Below are positions 20,906 to 30,205 of a DNA stretch of 64,000 nucleotides, one piece after another. Source of the stretch: Prasinococcaceae sp. CCMP 1430 (taxonomy: Eukaryota; Prasinodermophyta; Palmophyllophyceae; Prasinococcales; Prasinococcaceae); NCBI GenBank assembly GCA_013416795.1, contig RQSC01000032.1, forward strand, positions 399,690 through 463,689. Direction: 5' to 3'. Each line of letters opens with the position of its first letter. The first letter of the stretch is position 1. The notes beneath the pieces were generated by a model. It made no database searches. It worked only from the letters and a program-made list of their open reading frames with translations, and was not told the origin of the DNA. A program made the position numbers and the translations under genes.

Positions 20906-21787
20906 TCAGCTGCTGCCGTCCACCTCCGCCTCGCTCGAGCCGAGGTGCTCGACGAAGCGTTCGCCGTGCTTGTCGTACAGCGCGCGCTTGCGCGCGTCCT
21001 TGAGCACCGCGTACGCGCGCGTGAGCTGGTAGAAGCGCATGGCGTCGCCGCCGACGTCGGGGTGGTGCTCGCGCGCCAACCTCCGGTACGCGACGCTGAG
21101 ATCGGCGCGCGTGACGTCGCGTTTGACCTCGAGGGCGGCGTAAAACGCAGTGTTGTCGTCGCTGAGCTCGCTCGCAGCGCCTTCGGGGGCCGTCGTGAGC
21201 GTGCTCGTCGTGAGGCCGCCGCTGAAGTACTGCAGCGCGACGTCGCGCAGCTCGGGCCGCTCGTCGGTCTCCTCGACGCACACGTAGCCGCCCGCGGGGT
21301 CGCGCCGCAGCACGCGCCATGGCCCGGGATACGCGCGCAGCAGCATGCCACCGCCCGCCTGGCTGCGGAACTCGTGCAGGTAGAACGCCGCCTCGACGCG
21401 TGGCAGGAACTCCTCGCGCATGCGCTTCGCCTTGCTCGCCCACGGCGCGCTCCATCGCGAGCGCGCGGTGTCGAGGCCGCCGTTCACGAACAGCATCGGG
21501 CGCCGCGCCCATTCCGTCTCCCACAGCTCCATGGCGGCGATGAGCTCGTCGTCGCTCTCGTATGGGTAGGCTATCACGTAGAGGCGGTCGTCCGTCTGCA
21601 CCTCGTCCGCGACGCCGGATTTGAGAGAGCCGCCGGTAGCGTATCCCTGGGAGAGCAGCGAGAGCTTGGTGACCACGTCGCCGCCGAGCAACGCGTCGAC
21701 CGTCTCCGCGCGCCGCATCGGGCGCCGCGCGCACGACTCTGCGCGGCCGCGCAATGCATGTGTAATGCGACCAATACATCGCCCCAT
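20906..21787 (-). CDS. DUF1995 domain fused to C-terminal J-domain
   Basis: 293 aa from ATG 21787. Residues about 65-165 fit DUF1995 (LYVIAYPYESDDELIAAM, RPMLFVNGGLD, KRMREEFLPRVEAAFYL, GGGMLLRAYPGPWRVLRR), a family found in plastid proteins such as the photosystem-II-assembly factor LPA3. Residues about 214-274 form a J-domain: AFYAALEVKRDVTRADL, AYRRLAREHHPDVGG with the invariant HPD at 242-244, and KDARKRALYDKHG. J-domains stimulate Hsp70 ATPase, so the protein could bring a plastid Hsp70 to a thylakoid client. The N-terminal 25 residues (ITHALRGRAES) may be a remnant leader; a further upstream exon is possible. The 5' end is duplicated at 23356-23475. Confidence 0.75.
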   Translation of the reverse strand: MGRCIGRITHALRGRAESCARRPMRRAETVDALLGGDVVTKLSLLSQGYATGGSLKSGVADEVQTDDRLYVIAYPYESDDELIAAMELWETEWARRPMLFVNGGLDTARSRWSAPWASKAKRMREEFLPRVEAAFYLHEFRSQAGGGMLLRAYPGPWRVLRRDPAGGYVCVEETDERPELRDVALQYFSGGLTTSTLTTAPEGAASELSDDNTAFYAALEVKRDVTRADLSVAYRRLAREHHPDVGGDAMRFYQLTRAYAVLKDARKRALYDKHGERFVEHLGSSEAEVDGSS

Positions 21788-21960
21788 TGAACTCTGGGAG
21801 CTCTAGAGAGGAATTCTCAAGTACTGTACCATCATGTTTGTACTTACGTATAGACTAGTCGCGAGGAATCCCAACCATCGACGGGTATCAAATGGCACGA
21901 CAGGAAATAGTGCACCATCGCGATGTGTGCCTGAAAGGGAATGCGGGTGCAAAGTTCGCG
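21710..21960. repeat. Duplicated flank, copy A (pairs with 23378-23620)
   Basis: The DUF1995-J gene start and about 170 nt upstream recur at 23378-23620 with substitutions and small indels. Landmarks shared: GCGCCGCATCGGGCGCCGCG, CGCGCAATGCATGTGTA, CATTGAACTCTGGGAG, GGAATCCCAACCATCGACG and GGCACGACAGGAAATAGTGC. Confidence 0.85.
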
Positions 21961-22039
21961 GAGGTGAAAATGCACCCGTGACTTTTGGGTTTAGATTTAG
22001 GGTTCCCGCCTTGCTCAAAGGATTGGAGCGGGATTCAGT

Positions 22040-22119
22040 CCGAGGAGCTCACCGCAGGGATCGAGAACGACCGCGAGGACGGTGCGGAGTTGAGGGCGAT
22101 GCTGAGCAGTGACGTCTGA
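22040..22119 (+). pseudogene. Duplicated last-exon fragment of MSH2
   Basis: About 25 codons match the MSH2 terminal exon in frame, ending AELRAMLSSDV and a TGA, with substitutions upstream (EELTAGIEND against EKLKAGLEND). The 3' flank also matches: AAATACTTACT, CGTGGCGCGCACCT. There is no MSH2 body upstream, so it cannot be a gene; it marks the left end of a duplicated block. Confidence 0.85.
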
Positions 22120-22373
22120 GTGGCGTCGCAATCGGTAGCGGAGCTGGCGGCGCGTACCGCGCACCCTCGCGGACTTGAAAACATAAAATACTTACTCAAC
22201 GTGGCGCGCACCTCTAGCAGCCAGACGGATAGCTAGGAGCAACGCGTTCCTGGGCTCAAAGTAATAGCCTATCGGAGCAGGATCCGGCCATTTGGTGGCG
22301 ACGCGTTGCTCGATGGGGCGGGGTGTGGTGGGGCGCTACTGATGGTGGTGTGCGCGGCGGCGTGCTCTCTCGC

Positions 22374-23290
22374 CTAGACAGGTATGTCTCCCGTGCCGGA
22401 GGTCGGTTGTGATGTGGGGCTTGACGTCGGCGATGAGGTGGGAGCGCCCGTCGGGGCTGAGGTGGGAGCGCCCGTCGGGGCTGAGGATGGCGACGCGGTC
22501 GGCGCATCGGTTGGCGTCGTCGTTGGCGGGGCAGTCGGAGCGCTACTGGGAGCGCTTGTAGGTGGGGTAGTTGGTGCGCTCGTGGGAGCAGCCGTGGGTG
22601 GCTCGTTGGGAACGGGGTCGATGATCTCGTAGTACGGCTCGGGCTCGGGCTCGGGCACATAGGTGTAGCAGTGGGTGGTTCGTTCGGGACGGGGTCGATG
22701 ATCTCGTAGTACGGCTCGGGCTCGGGCTCGGGCACCACCACCGGAAAGGCTGTCGGCGCCTTGGTCGGAAGGCCGGCCACGCAGCGCGGGCTGTCGGCGA
22801 AGCCGCTCTTGGTGCCGTACCCGCACGCCTGCGTGAGCACACGCCGGAACGTTGGGTAGACGGGGAGAGCAGGGAAAGGAGCAGAAGGCGGAGTGCAGGA
22901 GAGCGTCAACGCCCGAACGCAGCAGACCTGGCGCAACAAGCATCAGACGCCGCGAGTCTACCCACATCGCGCACGCTCGGCACGCACCTCTCAGGCGTCG
23001 AGGCAGCACTGCTCGCCTCCCGCGGCTGGAGCCGCCGTGAACGTCGGCATCGCGATGGGCAGCTCCTCGTCGCCCTCCGACGGGGTGAGCCGTTCCGGGA
23101 TGATTGGGATGAAGCCAGGGATGAGGTCGATGGGCGCGGGCGGGTCGGCGGGCATGCAGTTGGCGCGGCACGAGCACCCCGAGGGCGCGAAGTCGTTGCA
23201 GAAGCCCATGCACGAGTCCGAGGGCGCCGTGGGCGAGGCGGAGGGCCGCGGCGTGGCGCGCGTGGGCGACTTGGTGGGCGCGACGCTGGG
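22374..23290 (-). pseudogene. PT-repeat protein copy B, broken
   Basis: Second copy of the PT-repeat gene: exon 1 part at about 22991-23290, exon 2 at 22374-22828. Three lesions are visible. A TGC to TGA change at 22991-22993 stops exon 1 just before its donor. A 77-nt tandem duplication of the PEPEPEPYYEIIDP segment (units beginning near 22631 and 22708) shifts the frame inside exon 2. The N-terminal part of exon 1 is lost in the 65-N gap. The repeat region has changed (more APT/TTPT units) and the Cys-rich C-terminal domain of copy A is absent, ending SGTGDIPV. Probably not functional, though an alternative splice or haplotype is possible. Confidence 0.78.
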
Positions 23291-23355
23291 NNNNNNNNNN
23301 NNNNNNNNNNNNNNNNNNNNNNNNNNNNNNNNNNNNNNNNNNNNNNNNNNNNNNN
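23291..23355. other. Assembly gap, 65 N
   Basis: Run of N inside exon 1 of the broken PT-repeat copy. To the right is the start region of a second DUF1995-J copy, so everything that separates those genes in copy A (Rieske gene and J-gene body, about 2.4 kb) is absent or hidden. Confidence 0.97.
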
Positions 23356-23475
23356 CGCCCGCCCGCGCGCCGCGTCTCCTCGCGCCGCATCGGGCGCCGC
23401 GCGCCCGACTCTGCGCGGCCGCGCAATGCATGTGTACTAATGCGACCAATCAATACCATCCGATGGCACGGCATT
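23356..23475 (-). pseudogene. Fragment of the DUF1995-J gene 5' end, copy B
   Basis: About 30 codons matching the start of the DUF1995-J gene (IGRISTHALRGRAES, RRPMRREET) then the frame enters the gap. No body of the gene follows. The upstream flank is also duplicated, to about 23620. Confidence 0.75.
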
Positions 23476-23885
23476 GAACTCTGGGAGTTCCCGAATACCA
23501 TCATGACGGTACAGTACCGGTAGACTGCAGTACGCACTGCACTGTACGTGAGGAATCCCAACCATCGACGAGTATGTATCAAATGGCACGACAGGAAATA
23601 GTGCACCATCGCCATGTGCGCCTAGTAATGCAAATGACGCACTGACGATGCTTTCGAAATGCCCCATTGAACTCCGGGAGTTCCGCAATGTGGACTAATT
23701 CCTTCTGCGATGGGTGCCCGCGCGCGATGATGATGGGACAGCCGAATTTGGATTGGATTTTGGCGGGAAGAGGGCAAGGCGCGCAGCACAGCACGCGCAT
23801 GCGATTTGATGGGGCTGAGGGCCTCGGTCAGCCGACGTGGCGTTTGGCAATGATACATTGTCTCCTCTCACAACTGGTGTAAAAA

Positions 23886-23953
23886 TTCCACATTTGTGGA
23901 AAAAGCACACAGGATTGTCACGTGTCAAAATTGTGGAATTTTTCCACAATTTT
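23886..23953. repeat. Pair of TTCCACA inverted repeats in an AT-rich patch
   Basis: 23886-23901 reads TTCCACA-TT-TGTGGAA (7-bp arms). 23927-23953 is a perfect 12-bp inverted repeat, AAAATTGTGGAA with a 3-nt spacer then TTCCACAATTTT. Both share the TTCCACA core and stand in an AT-rich island within roughly 65-70 percent GC surroundings. Function unknown; possibilities are a binding site, a hairpin or the ends of a small mobile element. Confidence 0.85.
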
Positions 23954-24170
23954 CTGTGAGAGAAGACAGATACCCTCGGAGGGCGGGGGAGCCGGGGCGA
24001 GGGATGCGAGGTCTGCAAACTGCGCCGCCGCCGCGTTGCGTGGCCGAGGGAGGGCGTGCAAACCTCTCGCGAGCCACGGCTGGCACGGCCCGGTCGGGCT
24101 CCTCCCTCACGCGCAGCCCACGCGCGCATTCATTCTCGCCCGCGCGCGTGCACATCGAGGCGTCTTCCCT

Positions 24171-24198
<28 letters not shown>
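24171..24198. repeat. C tract, 28 nt
   Basis: Uninterrupted C about 155 nt beyond the stop of the minus-strand TFIIIC gene, so it reads as G in that gene's sense orientation. Confidence 0.9.
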
Positions 24199-24201
<3 letters not shown>

Positions 24202-24353
24202 CCGGCAGCGGTCGCGCGGCGCGACACAAAGGCGACACAAAGGGGGCGAAGGGAGAGCGACGAGTTCTGCCCCGCAAGACTTGAGGCAGCACAGCTCGGC
24301 ACTCGTCGTACCTCGCAAACACGCCAAGTACATCACAATACTGTCACAATAGG

Positions 24354-27300
24354 TTACACTCCGCCAACCCCCAGCCGCGCGGCCTTCGCCACCGCTGCCC
24401 CAAGCGCCATGTCCACCCTACCATCATTTGCATTCGGTCCCGCGAAGTAGTGCATGGTCGGCGGCCTTTTCCCATCGACTGCCGCGTGAGCCTCGTCGAC
24501 GAAGATTTTCGACGGGCCCGCCCTATCGACGGCCCTTGCTTCGAGGATGCCGACCTCCACGGCGGCTGCAAGAAGCTCGTCCAGCGCCGGGCGCGACACG
24601 ACCGTGGGCATCCGTAGCCGCAGGCTGTCCCGCTCGATGCCGGGGCAAGAAGTCGCGAGGCCGGCGAGGCGATGCGCGAGCGCAGCCGCTCGGCCCACCA
24701 TGCACTCACCCGCGACCGAGGTCCACGGCCGCGCGGCCGCTCCGCCGGTCCCAGCCCGCTGCTCTCCCCCCCCCACTTCCCTTTCGGGCGCACTCGGGCT
24801 GCCTCCTTCGCGTTCGGGCGCACTCGGGCTGCCTCCTGCGCCCCCGCGCGCACTCGGGCTGGTTTCCTCGCATCCAACCATCGCGCTGCTGTTGCGCCGC
24901 ATGGAAAAGGGATGATCACCCCGTCCAGCCGCCCCCAACGCAGTGATCTCGTCCGCGAGCGGCGGCGCCACTTCCAGCGTCACGTCGATGCCCATGTCGC
25001 CGTCGACCGGACCGGCGTCCTTCTGCGCCGCTTCGGGGTCGGCGAGGTCCGTTGCGGGGTTGGCGCACGCTGCCTTGGCGCGGCCCTCGCACAGCGCGGT
25101 CACGGCGTGCAGCGCCACGCCCTCCGCAACGGCGGTGGTATCGGTCGAAAGGCCACCGAGCGCCTGGGCGCTCGCATCCAGCAGGCCCCTCGAGAGGGCG
25201 GTGGGAGTCGCGCCGGCGTGGAACTTCGGGGTCAGTTCCACGTCGTCCTCGTACACCTTGATCAGCTTCTCGCGAAGGAGCACGGACAGGGCGGCCCTCG
25301 GCGCGTCCTCGTCGAGGGACAGGCCCGCGCCGCGAAGGACGTCACGCAGCTTCGCCTCCTTCTTGGTGTCACGTCCGGAGATGTGCTCGTCGATGGCGGC
25401 CAGCACTCGAGCCACCACGTCCAGCAAGCCCGGCTCGCACTCGTCGAGACCAAACGAGGACGCCCTCAGGCGCGTGCTCTTCGTGTCCTTCTTCTTAGCA
25501 CCCGCGCCCTTCGAACCCCCCTTCGAAGAAGAAGAAGGCGTAGCGGTAGTCTTGGACCGCTTCGCCGCCGCCCCCGGACCCCCCGCTATGTGTCCCGCGC
25601 CTCGCTTCTTCGGGGCTCCCGATCCGGACGCGACGCCTCTTTTCGCGCCTCTCTTCTGCTGGCGGTCGAGGCTCCTGCCGCGCTTCTCGCGCCACAGATT
25701 CAGGCACGCGAGCACGTGGCCGTGCGCCGCCTTGTCCTTGGGGCCCTGCGTCGCGGCGTCGGCGCGCATGCGCACCACGGGCTCGTGACCCAGCGCCCAC
25801 ACGTTGACGCCGCCGTCCTCCGCACGCGCCTTCGCGCGCACCTCCTGGATGATCTCGACGGTGGCATCAAGCGCGGCGCGCAGCGCCTTCCCGATGGAAG
25901 AATCCATCGCCTTCCACAGGTCCTTCGCACGGCGCTGGGCTCGGTCGGTGTCCACAGGCAGCCCCTCCAGTCGCTGCCAATTGATGCCGTACCGCGTGCG
26001 CCCCTTCGCAAGCTTGAGGTTGTCGTCATCCAAAAACGTGAGCGGGCCGTACTTGGGGCTCGAGGCGTCGGCGTCGGGCTTTTCGAGGGCGTCGCATCGA
26101 AAGCCCGCGATGGCCGCCACCAGCGATGTGAGCAGGCGCTCGTCGTCACCATAGATCCACACGTGACGATCCTCGCGCGCACCGGCGGGCTTGTCTGCGT
26201 TGACGGTCGGCGCCGGCGCCGGCATCTTCAGCTCGAAGACGCGCGCGGATGGCGGGGGCTTCGGTTTGGGTGCCTTGCTGGGTCGCGGCGCCGTGCTCTT
26301 GGCGCTCTTGCCCTTGTCCCGACGAGCGGCCTTGTCCTTCGCTCCCCCAGGTGATGCGTCGGTCTTCCGACCCTTGGAAGACGCCTCCGCCCCCTTGTCT
26401 GCCTTCCTGGCCTTCTTCGCGGCCTTCTTGGCCTCCCCCCCCACCCCCCCGCCCCCTCCGACAGCTTTGCGCTTGCCGGCGGAGCGCTTGGCCGCGCCGG
26501 GCAGCGAGAGTGCGGACTTGCGCTTGAGTGTGCCCAGGCGCTTTTGCGTCAGCGACTGGTAGTACTTGTGTTCCCTGGTGAGCCCCAGCACCACGTCCCT
26601 GCTCACGCCGAGCTGCTCGGCTATGGGCGCGACGGTCTCTCCGGCCTTTATGCGGTCCAGGATGCGGTCGCGCAGCTCCATGTCGAGCAGGTCGACACCC
26701 CAGCTGCGCTTCTCAGCAGCAAACGAATTGAAGGGCTCGGGCAGCTCCACGGATTCGCCACGCGCACGCAGCTCGTGCACTCTGTCAATGAGGAGCCTGA
26801 GCGCCGACCAGTACTTGAGAGCCCCTTCCTCCGTCGACACGTCGTAGCACTCCATCTGCGACTGCTGGCCGTCGGCGTTGCCGCTCCCTGCGTCGCGCGC
26901 GCTCTGCGGGCCAGCGAGGTCGGCCTTGGCCCGCAGCTTCGGCAGCTGCGCCGCCGTGGCCAGAGCGCTGCCGCCGATGAGGACGCCGTCCTCGTCCCGC
27001 AGGTCCACGTCGTCGAGCACGAGCATGCACTCGCGAAGCCTGCTGAGCGTGTTGCGCGCGCGACTCTCCAGCGCGACGTCCGCCTTCACGCATATCTGCT
27101 CCTGCACCTCTTGCGGCAGCTCGCGCAGCGGCGTCGAGCGCATCTCCTGGTAGTTGCCGAGGTCGCGCTGAGGGCCAATGGTGAACATGAACAAGTTGAG
27201 TGGCATGTCCAAGCTGTCGACCACGAGGTCGATGCGAGCGCTCCCTGCCTTGGGGTCCTTCTTCAGCTTGATCAGGTAGAGATGAAGCATTTTGCTGCGC

Positions 27301-29462
27301 AGGAAGAGCTGCCCGTGGGCGATGCCGTTCGCGCGCAGCTTTTCGGCGCCCATGTACACGCGGGCAGGCTGGGGGGTGAAGCCTGCTGGCTGCGCGAGCG
27401 GCGACTTCAAGGTCTGCACCTTCGCCATGCGTTTCTGTCGCATCTCGTGGAGCAGCCGCTTGCGCTGCTCCGAAAGGCGCTTCGTCACCGCAACGTTGTC
27501 CGCGATGATGGCTCGCCTCACGGCCTCCTGTTTGGCGTCGCCCCCCTTCGCGTCGCCGCTGTGAATCACATACTCCACTTGGCGCACCCATCCGGTCGCG
27601 GCCACGGCATCAAAGGACCTCACGACGATCTTCCCTTTCTCCTTGAGGCTCTCCAGCACCCGCATGTACGTCTTATTCTCGAAATGCTTACGCTCCCCCA
27701 CGAAAAGACCCCCAACATTGGCTTTGATGAGCTCCTCTCGCCAGGACGACTTGTGCTTGAAGCGCTTGCCAACTGGCAGGGACTCGAGCTCATGCAACAT
27801 GACAGCCTCGCGCTGGATGGCTTCCGTCGAAGTGCGCTTGGGCGGGCGGCCCGCTGCCGGCGCTGTGTCGAGGGCGCTTTTCGGCGCCTCTGCCCGCGGC
27901 GTCGCGGCCCCGCCTGCATCGGTGGCGCTCAGAGTGCCCGCAGCGAGAGCAGGAGAACGTGTTGCAGCGGACGGAGCGGCTGCCGCAGGCCCACCGGGTG
28001 CGAAAGCGCCGCCGGGCTGGACACCAGCGGCAGCCATGGCAGGACCGAGCACGGGGCCTGCGCCGCCTGTCCCAGGCGTCACAGCAAAATACCTGCAGTG
28101 AACCGATTTGCCCATTCGTTGCGACTCGGTCCGAACCAGTCCGCACTTCGAGAGCTTCTCCAGCGTGCCCATGTACTTCTTCGCAGAGATGCCCAGGTCG
28201 GTAAATATCTCGGTCTGCAGCTTGCCCTCGGCGCCGGTGCGCTCTATGATGTACATCATCTGCTCGATCATCGAGATCTCGGCGAATGACTTCGGGACTG
28301 TGCCGGCCTCACACGCCGACATGTCCTTGACGTCGTCGGTCTCAACGCCGGCGGCCTCGAGCAGCTTCGCCTCGTCGAAGGGCTCGACGAGCTTCATGCA
28401 GCTCACAAGGACAGTCTTTTTGGCGGTATCTGCTTTGCTCTCGCCGTTGCCCTCGGCATCGCCGTCGCCGCCCGCTCCAGGCTGATCACTGCCACCCACT
28501 GCCATGGCCTTGTCCGCCATAAACGCTTCCACAACGCCTGCACCCTCGAGCTTCTTCTTTATCTCCCTGAAGCGCTTCATGTAGTGTCTGCGCTGCTTGT
28601 GCTCCATCTCGCCCGCGTGGCTCATGCCCATGACGTGCGCAATGTGCGACGCCACTCCCATGCCGCCGAGGGCCTGGAGGTGCGCGACAATCTGCCGCAT
28701 GTTCTGCAAAATCATCGACTCTGCGACCGGGGCATCGCGCAGCTCGGGCGGCACGAATCGCATGAGGCGCCAGCGCGAGGTCATCACGGCCCTGTCATTC
28801 TCAGACGTCGCCGCTTGGTTGGGTTCGTAGTGAACGAGCTGGCGCGCTGCGAGCACGCGCAGGTGGAAGAAGAACGTGGTGGCACCCATGCCGAATGCCT
28901 TCGGGAGCTCGCTCTGCAGCTGCCCACTGCCGCGTGCGCGGCCGATGTACGAGAGCACCCTGCGCTTGAGGCTGTCTATGCGGTCGCCGTAGCCCTCTCC
29001 TGTAGCCCCGTTGGGGCCGCGCAGTCCCAGAGTCGCGTCCTGCCAGCTTCGCGGCGCAATGACGACCACACTGCCCGCAACTGCGTCCGCAAACGCACCG
29101 AACGCAGCCCTGTCCTCGACCGGCTGCGGCGGCTCCTGCTTGGCCAGCGGCGCCGCCGCGCCTTTGCCCTTGCCTTTGGTAGCGTGCTCGCGTTCGTCGC
29201 CGCACTGCTGCTGCCCTGCCGTCGCTTCGTCGCCGGCGCGAGCGCCAGGCACGCGCGCGAGCGCCAGCGCTTCCATCGCGTGTAGACGCCCCCAAGCGCG
29301 GCGCTTGATGCTGTCGTCAAGCTCGCCGGGGTACCCCTCCCAGAGCTTGCCCACTGGGCACCCGTCGTCAGCCCACAGCCCAGTGCTGTCAAGCGCATAT
29401 TCGAATGCTTCGTCGTCGCCGGCCTCCGGGACCGGTGCGCCGGCAGCCACGTCGCGCACCAT
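24354..29462 (-). CDS. GTF3C1: RNA polymerase III factor TFIIIC, B-block-binding large subunit
   Basis: 1702 aa, one exon, from ATG 29462 (MVRDVAAGAPVP). The protein is built of winged-helix units seen in tau138/GTF3C1. They are RRVLSYIGRARGSGQLQSEL then FFFHLRVLAARQLV (residues about 160-215); a second helix pair around MSHAGEMEHKQRRHYMKRF; and SMIEQMMYIIERTGAEGKL then KYMGTLEKLSKCGLV. VGKRFKHKSSWREELIK and a BTD-like region follow. A central Lys/Ala-rich linker (KRSAGKRKAVGGG, KAAKKARKADKG) precedes HVWIYGDDERLLTSLVAAI and INWQRLEGLPVDTDRAQRR, which resemble the Myb-like late region of the family. TFIIIC recruits TFIIIB and Pol III at tRNA genes. Near the C-terminus is a GGSPSAPERE repeat. 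Family confident; domain limits approximate. Confidence 0.82.
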   Translation of the reverse strand: MVRDVAAGAPVPEAGDDEAFEYALDSTGLWADDGCPVGKLWEGYPGELDDSIKRRAWGRLHAMEALALARVPGARAGDEATAGQQQCGDEREHATKGKGKGAAAPLAKQEPPQPVEDRAAFGAFADAVAGSVVVIAPRSWQDATLGLRGPNGATGEGYGDRIDSLKRRVLSYIGRARGSGQLQSELPKAFGMGATTFFFHLRVLAARQLVHYEPNQAATSENDRAVMTSRWRLMRFVPPELRDAPVAESMILQNMRQIVAHLQALGGMGVASHIAHVMGMSHAGEMEHKQRRHYMKRFREIKKKLEGAGVVEAFMADKAMAVGGSDQPGAGGDGDAEGNGESKADTAKKTVLVSCMKLVEPFDEAKLLEAAGVETDDVKDMSACEAGTVPKSFAEISMIEQMMYIIERTGAEGKLQTEIFTDLGISAKKYMGTLEKLSKCGLVRTESQRMGKSVHCRYFAVTPGTGGAGPVLGPAMAAAGVQPGGAFAPGGPAAAAPSAATRSPALAAGTLSATDAGGAATPRAEAPKSALDTAPAAGRPPKRTSTEAIQREAVMLHELESLPVGKRFKHKSSWREELIKANVGGLFVGERKHFENKTYMRVLESLKEKGKIVVRSFDAVAATGWVRQVEYVIHSGDAKGGDAKQEAVRRAIIADNVAVTKRLSEQRKRLLHEMRQKRMAKVQTLKSPLAQPAGFTPQPARVYMGAEKLRANGIAHGQLFLRSKMLHLYLIKLKKDPKAGSARIDLVVDSLDMPLNLFMFTIGPQRDLGNYQEMRSTPLRELPQEVQEQICVKADVALESRARNTLSRLRECMLVLDDVDLRDEDGVLIGGSALATAAQLPKLRAKADLAGPQSARDAGSGNADGQQSQMECYDVSTEEGALKYWSALRLLIDRVHELRARGESVELPEPFNSFAAEKRSWGVDLLDMELRDRILDRIKAGETVAPIAEQLGVSRDVVLGLTREHKYYQSLTQKRLGTLKRKSALSLPGAAKRSAGKRKAVGGGGGVGGEAKKAAKKARKADKGAEASSKGRKTDASPGGAKDKAARRDKGKSAKSTAPRPSKAPKPKPPPSARVFELKMPAPAPTVNADKPAGAREDRHVWIYGDDERLLTSLVAAIAGFRCDALEKPDADASSPKYGPLTFLDDDNLKLAKGRTRYGINWQRLEGLPVDTDRAQRRAKDLWKAMDSSIGKALRAALDATVEIIQEVRAKARAEDGGVNVWALGHEPVVRMRADAATQGPKDKAAHGHVLACLNLWREKRGRSLDRQQKRGAKRGVASGSGAPKKRGAGHIAGGPGAAAKRSKTTATPSSSSKGGSKGAGAKKKDTKSTRLRASSFGLDECEPGLLDVVARVLAAIDEHISGRDTKKEAKLRDVLRGAGLSLDEDAPRAALSVLLREKLIKVYEDDVELTPKFHAGATPTALSRGLLDASAQALGGLSTDTTAVAEGVALHAVTALCEGRAKAACANPATDLADPEAAQKDAGPVDGDMGIDVTLEVAPPLADEITALGAAGRGDHPFSMRRNSSAMVGCEETSPSARGGAGGSPSAPEREGGSPSAPEREVGGGEQRAGTGGAAARPWTSVAGECMVGRAAALAHRLAGLATSCPGIERDSLRLRMPTVVSRPALDELLAAAVEVGILEARAVDRAGPSKIFVDEAHAAVDGKRPPTMHYFAGPNANDGRVDMALGAAVAKAARLGVGGV
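24784..24864. repeat. Triplicated 30-nt unit inside the TFIIIC gene
   Basis: CGGGCGCACTCGGGCTGCCT occurs twice and a variant once, coding for GGSPSAPERE-type repeats in the minus-strand protein. In frame, so tolerated. Confidence 0.8.
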
Positions 29463-30205
29463 CGTTACGGCGCTGCGGCGTAGTGGCGAGCGTGCGGACG
29501 GACGAGCCAGACAGAGAGAGACAACGAGCAGGCGTGCGCGCCGCGCGTGCGCTCGCCCTCTCCGTCTCCTGCTCTGTCGCTCTCTCTTGCACTGTGCGCG
29601 CGCGCAAAATGCGGGGTGTTTACGCGCTGCGCACGCGCCGCGGTCGGCCCGCCGTCCCCTCTCTTCCCCCCCTTCCCCCTCGCATCCACACCACCCTGCC
29701 CGCCTGCTGTCGCTGTCGCTGTCGCTGTTGTTGCCCCTGCCCCCACCGCCACGTCGGTCGCCACCTCGGACGATCGAGGGCCATCGTGTCCCACTGCTGA
29801 TGATTGATTGCTCGATGGCTCCGGCCCGGCTGGAAACCATCCCATCGCAAACCAAAGAAAGAAAGAGCGGCGCGCTGCCGCATGTCGCCTCTCGCGCATG
29901 CCGCCTCGCTGTGGGGAAACCGCAGTCGAAACCACACCGACTGATGAGTGCGTTCGAAGCACACAACCAATGGAGACGAGAGGTGTGCGCGCGCGCCCCG
30001 ATGCCCAGCCCTCTCGAGCGAGCTACAGCCACCGCCACAGGCCCAGCCAGAGTCCACAGCCCGGGTTGATTGATTGATTGAAGCGCGCGCGCGCGCACGC
30101 CAATCCGCGCTCCCCCCCTTCTCTCGCTGGCCCTCGCCGCCGTACCGGCCGGCCACAGGCTGCGCCGCAGCCGCCGGACGGCCCGCGCCGCGCGACGACG
30201 TCAAC
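29463..30205. other. Divergent promoter region
   Basis: Between the TFIIIC start (minus) and the SET-type gene (plus). It has TGATTGATTGATTG at 30067-30080, CG alternation at 30083-30096, and polypyrimidine stretches near 29650-29710. The true N-terminal exon of the SET-type gene may lie here. Confidence 0.45.

Noticed and set aside
26544-28289. 581-codon plus frame inside the TFIIIC gene
   Set aside because: Antisense to conserved winged-helix coding; composition His/Leu/Arg-rich and no motif.
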